23,839 nt of DNA from CAZGMJ01 sp964526785. GTDB taxonomy: Bacteria > Planctomycetota > Phycisphaerae > Sedimentisphaerales > Anaerobacaceae. Each line of letters opens with the position of its first letter. Positions within the stretch are counted from its first letter, which is position 1. Positions 1 through 6,677 of the stretch are shown piece after piece. The position numbers and the translations under genes were made by a program. Below the pieces are notes generated by a model that was not told the DNA's origin, did not search any database, and worked only from the letters and a program-made list of their open reading frames with translations. Location of the stretch: NCBI GenBank assembly GCA_964526785.1, contig CAZGMJ010000078.1:1-23839 (forward strand), given 5' to 3'.

Positions 1-1
1 T

Positions 2-70
2 TATTTTCACCGGCAGTTCAAGAAGAGAACCGGAACCACCCCCAAGCAGTATCGCCACCTTCTGCACTGA
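2..70 (+). CDS. AraC-family transcriptional regulator, C-terminal end only
   Basis: The frame beginning at base 2 reads YFHRQFKKRTGTTPKQYR followed by LLH-type residues and a TGA at 68-70. This matches the end of the second helix-turn-helix of AraC/XylS regulators, whose signature is F-x-R-x-F-K-x-x-x-G-x-T-P-x-x-Y-R. Only about 22 codons are inside the window, so effector domain and target are unknown. AraC proteins typically activate sugar-use genes. The exported sugar-type oxidoreductase that starts 262 nt downstream on the same strand is a reasonable candidate target, but that is inference. The motif match is strong for so short a piece. Confidence 0.85.
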   Translation, partial: YFHRQFKKRTGTTPKQYRHLLH

Positions 71-230
71 TTGTTATCGGGAGCATTGTCGCCTCGGCAT
101 GCGACGGAACGTGCAACTTTCCACTGAAGTACGCCGGTTGGAGGCTGGACTGGGGTCAAACGATGTGGGCAACCCGCCGGATTGGTCGGTGCGGCGGGCG
201 GTGCGTACGGCAGGAGGCGAGAGATTTCCT

Positions 231-259
231 TTGGCTGTTGAGCAGGTGGATAGTATGAT
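231..259 (+). promoter_or_regulatory. Candidate sigma70-type promoter for the oxidoreductase operon
   Basis: TTGGCT at 231-236 and TATGAT at 254-259 are separated by 17 nt. This would give a leader of roughly 65 nt before the ATG at 332. It was found by eye, and no upstream operator could be identified. The rest of 71-331 shows no convincing reading frame. Confidence 0.45.
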
Positions 260-331
260 GGTGTAAAGGCTCGGCAGTGTTTACCGGGCCAAAGCCATAA
301 AGAGAATCTTCATGCACGCAAGGACAACACA

Positions 332-1717
332 ATGACTCAATTATCCCATCGTAAATCGTCATCTTTCGGTATGATTACTCGACGCCGGTTTCTCGCCGGA
401 GCGGCTGCGACTGCTGCATTCACCATCGTCCCCCGCCACGTACTCGGCGGGGCGAAGTACGTGTCGCCGAGCGAGAAGATTCGGCTCGCGATCGTCGGCT
501 GCGGCCATCAGGGCGGGGGAATCGGACGCCATATGGGCGGCAGCGAGATGTCGCGCGTCGTGGCATTATGCGACGTGGCCATGGAGGACGGCAGGACAAA
601 GGCGACCAATGAACGATTCCCCGATGCGTCCAAGTTTCATGATTTTCGAGAGATGTTCGACAAAATGGGCGACGACATCGACGCGTGCACTATCGGCGTG
701 CCGGATCACGCGCACTTTCCAATCGCGATGCTCGCCATGTCGCAGGGCAAGCACATTTACGTTGAGAAACCTCTGGCCAATACGTTCGAAGAATGCGAGC
801 TGATGATTGCTGCGGAAAAGAAGTACGGCGTGGCCTGTCAGATGGGCAACCAGGGACATTCCGGCAACAATCCCATGCAGTTCAAGACCTGGGTCGAAGC
901 CGGAGTGATCAAGAACGTCAAGCGGATCGACGCCTTCATGAACAGCGGTCGGCGCTGGCACGGCTGGGAAATCGACGGTTATCCCGAAGGCGAACCCTGC
1001 CCGCCCGGCATGGACTGGGATACGTGGATCGGCACGGCCGAGATGCATCCCTACAGCCGACGGTACGATCCGGGCAACTGGCGAAGCTGGTACATCTACG
1101 GCAACGGGGCTTTCGGGGACTGGGGTCCGCACATCCTGGACACGGCCCACCGCTTCCTCGAACTTGGCCTGCCCACGGAGATCGAGGCGGTCAAACGCGA
1201 GGGCCCCAATGACTACATCTTCCCACAGGCTTCGACAATCGCATTTCGCTTCCCGGCCCGCAAGAATATGCCGGCCTGCGAAGTAACCTGGTACGACGGC
1301 AAACGGAACCCGCCGCCGCGGCCGGATTGCCTTGAGCCGGAGCGCAAGCTCAACCGCCCGGGCAAAGTGATTTACGGCGAGGATCTGACGTTCCACGGCG
1401 GCTCGCACGGCTCGACGCTGCGCGTGATCCCCGAGAGCAGGATGAAGGAGCTTTCTTCCTCGCTGCCGAAATGGCCCGGGCAGTCGGGGCATCATGAGAA
1501 CTTCCTGCTCGCCTGTCGCGGCGAAGAGAAAACGCACTCGCCTTTCCGCGTGTCCGGCGAACTGACTCAGGTGTTCATGCTTGGCGTGCTCGCCCAGCGG
1601 TATGGCGGGACACTCAAGTTCGATCCGAAGACCCGCCGCATTACTAATAACGACCTGGCCGACCGGATGCTCCGCACTCCGCCGCGCAAAGGCTGGGAGT
1701 CGTATTACAAACTCTGA
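332..1717 (+). CDS. Tat-exported Gfo/Idh/MocA family oxidoreductase
   Basis: A 461-residue NAD(P)-dependent oxidoreductase of the Gfo/Idh/MocA family, which typically acts on sugars or polyols. The N-terminus has a twin-arginine signal (T16-R-R-R-F-L21, then an Ala-rich hydrophobic stretch to about residue 40), so export after cofactor loading is expected. The Rossmann fold begins near residue 50 with G56-C-G-H-Q-G61. The family EKP signature is E145-K-P147, preceded by the usual IYV strand. The C-terminal half fits the substrate-binding beta-sheet domain. The start at 332 is supported by AAGGA at 320-324 with 7 nt spacing. A second ATG at 371 would also leave the RR motif intact. A gene for a secreted haem protein follows after 66 nt with its own ribosome site, probably in one operon. 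The substrate cannot be told from sequence. Confidence 0.9.
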   Translation: MTQLSHRKSSSFGMITRRRFLAGAAATAAFTIVPRHVLGGAKYVSPSEKIRLAIVGCGHQGGGIGRHMGGSEMSRVVALCDVAMEDGRTKATNERFPDASKFHDFREMFDKMGDDIDACTIGVPDHAHFPIAMLAMSQGKHIYVEKPLANTFEECELMIAAEKKYGVACQMGNQGHSGNNPMQFKTWVEAGVIKNVKRIDAFMNSGRRWHGWEIDGYPEGEPCPPGMDWDTWIGTAEMHPYSRRYDPGNWRSWYIYGNGAFGDWGPHILDTAHRFLELGLPTEIEAVKREGPNDYIFPQASTIAFRFPARKNMPACEVTWYDGKRNPPPRPDCLEPERKLNRPGKVIYGEDLTFHGGSHGSTLRVIPESRMKELSSSLPKWPGQSGHHENFLLACRGEEKTHSPFRVSGELTQVFMLGVLAQRYGGTLKFDPKTRRITNNDLADRMLRTPPRKGWESYYKL

Positions 1718-1783
1718 TTGGCGTAAGATACAAGTGCAGCGGCGTTTGTCGGCGACGACGAATACGAATCAGGAGCGCTCGCG

Positions 1784-4684
1784 ATGGTCCTGCCGGACAA
1801 TATGATCATTCGACTCATCCTGGCCCTCCTGGCGTACCAGTTGTCTTTCGGTGCCGAGCCGGCTGATTCGGCGCCCGAGAATCTGGCCGCCACGGCGAAG
1901 ATTACAGCCGAGTCCGAGTACAGCAAGGCCTACCTTGCGAAGTTCGCGGCGGATGGGGAGGTTCCCGACGAAGCCGGCAAAGATGATCCGGGTCGAGCCT
2001 GGTGCGTCAACGGCGGCACCCACCGCGGCGGGGCCGATCTTGTCTTCGAATGGGACGAACCCGTGGAGATCGGCGAGATCTTCTATTACGGCCGCACCGC
2101 CTGGTTTCTGACCGAATGCTGGAAGGACTATGAGGTCTATATCGAAGCATCGGATGAACCTTGTGCGAACGGTCGACTGGAAATGGTTCACGGTCCGCAG
2201 CGAATTGCGCTGCCGCGGGCCATAGCGGCCAGGAAGCTGGTGCTGCGATTTACAAGCTCTTACGGCGGTCCCAATCCCGGTGCCTCGGAGGTGCAGATAT
2301 TCTCAAGGGCTCTCGGTTCGGATGCGATCGGAGAGCTAAAGGGAGCGATGAGGCTTCGGAGCGATCCTTACTACAGGAAGGACCGCGAAATGCGGGACAA
2401 GCCCGAGTCGCAACAGCTCGAAAAGGCTCTGTATGACGGCGGACTCGGCTTTGAGTCCCTTGTGGTGATTCAGCGGCATCCGATCCAGCCGAGCCACGTC
2501 TACACGTACCACAACGAAGGATTCAGCTCGGGCGGCGGGCTCTGTGTATTCTCTCCGGACGGCGACGGGGGAAAGCTCAGACCCCTGGTTGAATGTCCCG
2601 ACGGCCAGATTCTCGACTGCGACGTCTCTTACGACGGCAGTGAGATTCTGTTTAGCTGGCGAAAGAGCGAAGGTGATTACTATCAGTTGTACCGCATCGG
2701 TACGGACGGCACGGGACTGCGACAGCTTACCCATGACGACAGCTACAATTTCAACGGCTGCTGGCTGCCGGACGGCAGGATAGCGTTTCTGTCCACACGC
2801 AAGGCCGCGTTCGCGTACTGCTGGACGTCGCCCGTGGGCATCCTCTACAGAATGGATCGCGACGGCGGCAATGTTGAACGGCTCTCGGCCAACTATCTCA
2901 ACGATTTCACGCCGAGTGTCACAAACGACGGCAAGATCATCTACGGCCGATGGGAATATGTCGACCGCCCCGCAATTCCGATCCAGAGTCTTTGGACCAT
3001 CAATCCGGACGGGACAAAGCTGGCTGTGTATTACGGCAATCGCGTGCTGAGCCCGGCGACGTTCATAGAACCGCGAGCGATGCCCGGTGACGGGCGCGTG
3101 TTGTGCACCATGACCGCACACAACGGGCCGTGCCGGGGCGCGATCGGAATTATCGATCCGACGCCTGGTGTCAACGCGCAGGCGGCTATCCGGAACTTAA
3201 CGCCGGAAGTGGACATAGGACGGGTCGACAAAGGCAGCGGCAATCATGTGCGGGGGCCCTATGAAAGTCCTTATCCGGTTGATGAGGAGCACTTCCTTGT
3301 ATCGCGCGGCGGCACTATTCTGCTGCGTGACTACGAAGGCACCAGGCAGATCGTTTTATTGCGGCCGAAGGACGGGATGGGGTTCTATAACGCCCAGCCC
3401 ATACGCCGCAGACATCGGCCGCCGGCAGTGGCATCGACTCTGCCTCAGGACGGCGACGGCTGGGCCACGGTTGTTTTGCAGGACGTTTACAGAGGGCTGC
3501 AACCGCATGTGAAACGCGGTCAGATCAAACAGATATGCGTCGTTCAGGAGATCGAGAAAAGCCGCCGGGCGGATACGCAATACCGGGCTTTCGGCTTTCA
3601 GTTTCCGGTCGTGTCGTGCGGGGCGACATATGCACCCAAGAAAGTCTGGGGCTACGTGCCGGTCGAAGAGGATGGCTCTGCATGCTTCAAAGTCCCGGCG
3701 GGGCTGCCGCTCTATTTCATGGCGATTGATGCCCAGGGCCGGGCCGTGCAGCGGATGCGAAGTTTCACGCATTTCGCCGACGGGGAAATCCAGGGCTGTG
3801 TAGGCTGTCATGAGCCCCGCAGCGACAGCCCCGGGCGGGGCGTTCCATTGGCTGCGCTGGCCCGAGAAATGTATGCGGCTGAACGGCCCGAGCCGCCGGA
3901 ATGGGGGCTGCGAGGATTCAGCTACCCTCAGATCGTCCAGCCGATTCTGGACGAGCACTGCACGGAGTGTCACGCCGGCCCGAAATCTCCGAAGGGGGTC
4001 GATCTTTCGTCGGACAAGACGGATTTCTTCAATGTCTCATACGAAACGCTGGCCAGGGAGGGACGGCCGGGAGAAAACCCCTATACAAGCTGGATACCCA
4101 CATTCAACGGAATGGAGGAGAATATCCTGATCGTTGAGCCGGAACGATGGGGATCGCCGGTCAGCAAGCTGGCTCAGATCGTGCTGTCGGGACATCCCGA
4201 TGAGCACGGCAGGCCTCGGGTGAACATGGACCCACGGGCCGCCCGGAGGATTCTGGCGTGGATCGATCTCAACGTGCCCTACTATGGAACGTCACTGTCG
4301 AACCACTATACGCGAACCGGCTGTCGTCGGATTCTGCCGCCCGATCTGGATAACGTCCTTCAGGAGGTGGGTCGAAGGCGATGTGCCTCCTGTCATGCCG
4401 GGGACGGGCAGGATTCGGTTCGCATACCGCGCAAGGAATGGGTCCGCATAGACAATCCGGAACTGAACAATTTCCTGCTGGCGCCTCTGGCCGAGGAACA
4501 CGGGGGAACGCAACAATGCGGTGAGATTGTCTTTGCCTCGCCCAGGGATCCGGACTACCAGAGGATTCTGGCGACGTTCGAAGCCGTAGACAGAATACTG
4601 GAGGGCAGTCCCCGCATCGATATGGTCGCGGCAGGTTGCGGTGCGAATGCCGCGCCAGGCCGGCCTTTCGCCGGGGCGAACTGA
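1784..4684 (+). CDS. Secreted HZS-alpha-like c-type cytochrome protein with discoidin and beta-propeller regions
   Basis: A 966-residue exported protein with a signal peptide (about residues 1-24, ending in S-F-G-A). Residues ~30-175 look like an F5/8-type (discoidin) carbohydrate-binding fold. Residues ~225-470 contain TolB/WD40-like propeller repeats (FSPDGDG, YDGSEILFSW, LPDGRIAFLS, INPDGTKL). The C-terminal third has three c-haem sites: C672-V-G-C-H676, C726-T-E-C-H730 and C867-A-S-C-H871. The layout matches proteins annotated in Planctomycetota as hydrazine synthase alpha middle-domain-like. That label reflects fold similarity and is not evidence of hydrazine synthesis; no beta or gamma subunit genes are adjacent. 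The start at 1784 has AGGAG at 1771-1775 with 8 nt spacing. An in-frame ATG at 1802 would give a shorter signal peptide. A role as a periplasmic or surface electron-transfer or oxidation protein working with the upstream oxidoreductase is inference. Confidence 0.85.
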   Translation: MVLPDNMIIRLILALLAYQLSFGAEPADSAPENLAATAKITAESEYSKAYLAKFAADGEVPDEAGKDDPGRAWCVNGGTHRGGADLVFEWDEPVEIGEIFYYGRTAWFLTECWKDYEVYIEASDEPCANGRLEMVHGPQRIALPRAIAARKLVLRFTSSYGGPNPGASEVQIFSRALGSDAIGELKGAMRLRSDPYYRKDREMRDKPESQQLEKALYDGGLGFESLVVIQRHPIQPSHVYTYHNEGFSSGGGLCVFSPDGDGGKLRPLVECPDGQILDCDVSYDGSEILFSWRKSEGDYYQLYRIGTDGTGLRQLTHDDSYNFNGCWLPDGRIAFLSTRKAAFAYCWTSPVGILYRMDRDGGNVERLSANYLNDFTPSVTNDGKIIYGRWEYVDRPAIPIQSLWTINPDGTKLAVYYGNRVLSPATFIEPRAMPGDGRVLCTMTAHNGPCRGAIGIIDPTPGVNAQAAIRNLTPEVDIGRVDKGSGNHVRGPYESPYPVDEEHFLVSRGGTILLRDYEGTRQIVLLRPKDGMGFYNAQPIRRRHRPPAVASTLPQDGDGWATVVLQDVYRGLQPHVKRGQIKQICVVQEIEKSRRADTQYRAFGFQFPVVSCGATYAPKKVWGYVPVEEDGSACFKVPAGLPLYFMAIDAQGRAVQRMRSFTHFADGEIQGCVGCHEPRSDSPGRGVPLAALAREMYAAERPEPPEWGLRGFSYPQIVQPILDEHCTECHAGPKSPKGVDLSSDKTDFFNVSYETLAREGRPGENPYTSWIPTFNGMEENILIVEPERWGSPVSKLAQIVLSGHPDEHGRPRVNMDPRAARRILAWIDLNVPYYGTSLSNHYTRTGCRRILPPDLDNVLQEVGRRRCASCHAGDGQDSVRIPRKEWVRIDNPELNNFLLAPLAEEHGGTQQCGEIVFASPRDPDYQRILATFEAVDRILEGSPRIDMVAAGCGANAAPGRPFAGAN

Positions 4685-4839
4685 AGATCGAATATCTGTT
4701 TCGATTGCAACCGGTTGGCATCTACTGTTTCACATGAGCCTGGGGTGACTGACTGTGTCTCGGCGAGCGCCCGGTGATGGGATCTGGCAAGCGGAATCAC
4801 TCTGGCGGACGCGGCATCCCCGGAGCACTGGATGTCCGG

Positions 4840-6270
4840 TTAATCGGCGCTGTCAGTCGGCTTCGCCTGCCAGCCGTGGACCGTGACCTCGCCGTGCACG
4901 CCGCATCTGAACGAAAGCGGTTCTTCGAGCCCCTGTTTTTCGCCGGTTTGTGGATTTGTGTACCTTTTGGTATCGCTGACATTGACGAGCTTGTTGTTCT
5001 CGATCACGGCGTCGTAGCTTTCATCGACACGGAGCAACGGCCGCGACAGGCCGATGCACTCGATGATATTGCTGCAAATGCGTATGGTTTCGAAATCGGA
5101 CCGTTTGTTGAAACCGAAGAGGCCTTCCTTTCGCGGTGTGGACGTGGTGCGGGCGATGATGTGGTTATTGCGGATTTCCAAGTTGTCGTACGGCTCGTTG
5201 ATCCAGACGACCCCGCGGCCCGGATTGCTCACCAGATTGTTATGGAAACTTGCGGGTCCCTCCGCGGCCGCCTTGCCGAAGCCGGAGATAAGATTGCCGT
5301 GGTCTTTGGCGGTGTCAAAGTCGAAGAGATTGTGGTCGATCTCCACGCCGTTTCGAACGAACTCGATCGAATAGGAATTGCGCATCCAGTTGTGATGGAT
5401 GTGGAAGGTGCGGCCGCTGGGGGGCACCGGACCGCCGGCGTGCTTCGGAATGGACAGGGTGCCGTGGCAGATATTATGGTCGATCTCCACGTCCTGATCG
5501 TTCTCGAAGGGAAACTCCATGGAGAAATTGACTTCGATCGTGTTGTGGTGAACCCGGCAGCGTTTTGCCTGGCGGACCTTGATCCCGTAGAACTCGTCCT
5601 GTTTTTCAGGCTGCGTGCGCGTGAACCGATTGTGCGCAATTTCGCTGTCGGTCATCCAGATGGCGAAGATGCCGCCGCCTGTGATGCCTCCCTTGACGCC
5701 GGGTATCCCGCCGCGCTTCCAGCGGCCGCCGGCGTCGATGAACTCGCAGTCGTGGATCTTCGCAGACATGCTGAACGTTCGCACGCCGCTCCAGAGGAAG
5801 TCTCTGATGCGCAGGTGATGCAGGTGAAGGTCTTTGTTGCCGAACCCGAAGATGGCGCCGTGGAGTTGAGGGCCGAGCAACGTCATGTCACAGATGGTTA
5901 TGTCGCCGGCCTTTTGTGTAAGCCGGAACAGGTAGGCGTAGGTGTCCATGCCTTCGGTGCGCATCTCGGGATCGGGCAGCGTCTTGACGGGCGGTTTCCA
6001 GCCGGGCGCATGCGTGATGGTCGTCCTGTCCATGCCCGAACCCTTTATGGTCATTCCGGCTTTGGGCTCGAGCGGCTTCGAAAGGGCGTACGTTCCCGCA
6101 GCCAATTCGATAGTGGAGCCCTGCGGCCCGTCATTGACGGCCTCGACGAGCTGCTCGACGGTCGAGACATGCTTAATCTCAGCCGCCCGCCCTGACGCCG
6201 GTTCGACGGGAACACAGCAGGCGAGTGCGAGTATCGTGATTGCAGGCAGTGTAAGGGTATGCTTTTTCAT
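4840..6270 (-). CDS. Secreted right-handed parallel beta-helix protein (pectate-lyase fold)
   Basis: A 476-residue protein with an N-terminal signal peptide (MKKHTLTLP, hydrophobic core, LACCVP). The Cys pair hints at a lipoprotein but the lipobox is imperfect. The body is a ladder of beta-helix rungs with an Asn/His stack: CRVHHNTI, VEIDHNIC, FHIHHNWM, VEIDHNLF, ASFHNNLV, LEIRNNHI and AVIENNKL. The opening region (GAGTYALSKPL..MTIKGSG) is the usual first coils of pectin-lyase-like proteins. Such folds cut or bind acidic polysaccharides. I cannot assign a lyase family or catalytic residues. The gene converges on the haem-protein gene. Its start, next to GGTGA only 3 nt upstream, has a modest ribosome site. 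A long open frame on the opposite strand (4774-6195) is an antisense shadow. Confidence 0.85.
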   Translation of the reverse strand: MKKHTLTLPAITILALACCVPVEPASGRAAEIKHVSTVEQLVEAVNDGPQGSTIELAAGTYALSKPLEPKAGMTIKGSGMDRTTITHAPGWKPPVKTLPDPEMRTEGMDTYAYLFRLTQKAGDITICDMTLLGPQLHGAIFGFGNKDLHLHHLRIRDFLWSGVRTFSMSAKIHDCEFIDAGGRWKRGGIPGVKGGITGGGIFAIWMTDSEIAHNRFTRTQPEKQDEFYGIKVRQAKRCRVHHNTIEVNFSMEFPFENDQDVEIDHNICHGTLSIPKHAGGPVPPSGRTFHIHHNWMRNSYSIEFVRNGVEIDHNLFDFDTAKDHGNLISGFGKAAAEGPASFHNNLVSNPGRGVVWINEPYDNLEIRNNHIIARTTSTPRKEGLFGFNKRSDFETIRICSNIIECIGLSRPLLRVDESYDAVIENNKLVNVSDTKRYTNPQTGEKQGLEEPLSFRCGVHGEVTVHGWQAKPTDSAD

Positions 6271-6290
6271 GGGTCACCAATTCCGTCTGT

Positions 6291-6305
6291 GCTCAAAGAT
6301 TGAGC
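6291..6305. repeat. Perfect inverted repeat in the leader of the beta-helix gene
   Basis: GCTCAA-AGA-TTGAGC: a perfect 6-bp inverted repeat with a 3-nt centre. It lies between the candidate minus-strand -10 (6342-6347) and the ATG at 6270. It could be an operator half-site pair or a small leader hairpin. No regulator is assigned. Confidence 0.4.
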
Positions 6306-6341
6306 AGTTATCCATCTTCTATGCTGAATGAACGAGTGTCC

Positions 6342-6350
6342 ACTATAGCA
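6342..6350 (-). promoter_or_regulatory. Extended -10 promoter for the beta-helix gene
   Basis: On the minus strand the bases read TGCTATAGT, an extended -10 (TGn-TATAGT), about 70 nt before the start codon. The -35 region at the usual distance is poor, as is common with extended -10 promoters. Confidence 0.4.
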
Positions 6351-6397
6351 GTCTGCCGCAGCAAGTAAAGGGACCTTTTCGGCGGCTGATCTGGCAT

Positions 6398-6417
6398 GCA
6401 GCCGCGCGTCCGGCTGC
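6398..6417. repeat. Perfect GC-rich inverted repeat in the divergent intergenic region
   Basis: GCAGCCG-CGCGTC-CGGCTGC, a perfect 7-bp stem with a 6-nt centre and no adjacent T-run. It sits in the 407-nt gap between the divergent beta-helix and GH3 genes. An operator or RNA hairpin is possible. A 34-codon frame at 6454-6558 in the same gap has no good ribosome site and is not called. Confidence 0.35.
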
Positions 6418-6598
6418 GCCGATTGATTCGCGGACACTCAGAAGATCATACGCATGCAGGTGGTGTGCGAGACGGTGGGCGCCTTCGGCGACGGGCTGTT
6501 GGAGATTTGCGATTGCCGCAGGCGCGATGGGCCGGCGATCGGAATCATGTCGGATTGAAAGCTGCGAGCATTTGGGTTTCGCGTCAGGCGGGTTTGGG

Positions 6599-6607
6599 TG
6601 CTATAAT
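6599..6607 (+). promoter_or_regulatory. Extended -10 promoter for the GH3 gene
   Basis: TGCTATAAT is a perfect extended -10 hexamer ending 70 nt before the GH3 start at 6678. No good -35 is seen 17 nt upstream. The extended -10 arrangement mirrors that of the divergent beta-helix gene. Confidence 0.5.
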
Positions 6608-6677
6608 CGTTGCGGTTGCGGCGGGGGGCCGCACGGATGCTGACAGGAACCGGTTTTCTATGGAAAGGATCATCGCC

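Noticed and set aside
4774..6195. 473-codon open frame on the plus strand
   Set aside because: It is the antisense of the beta-helix gene, whose minus-strand product has a signal peptide and a clear repeat ladder. The plus-strand translation has no recognisable motif. Long antisense frames are common in high-GC genes.
6454..6558. 34-codon frame in the gap before GH3
   Set aside because: There is no convincing ribosome site and no hydrophobic or family signature; likely chance.
6396..6677. N-terminal extension of the GH3 frame
   Set aside because: The translation is Arg-rich and not protein-like. A lipoprotein signal and ribosome site begin at 6678, and the promoter at 6599-6607 would lie inside the extension.
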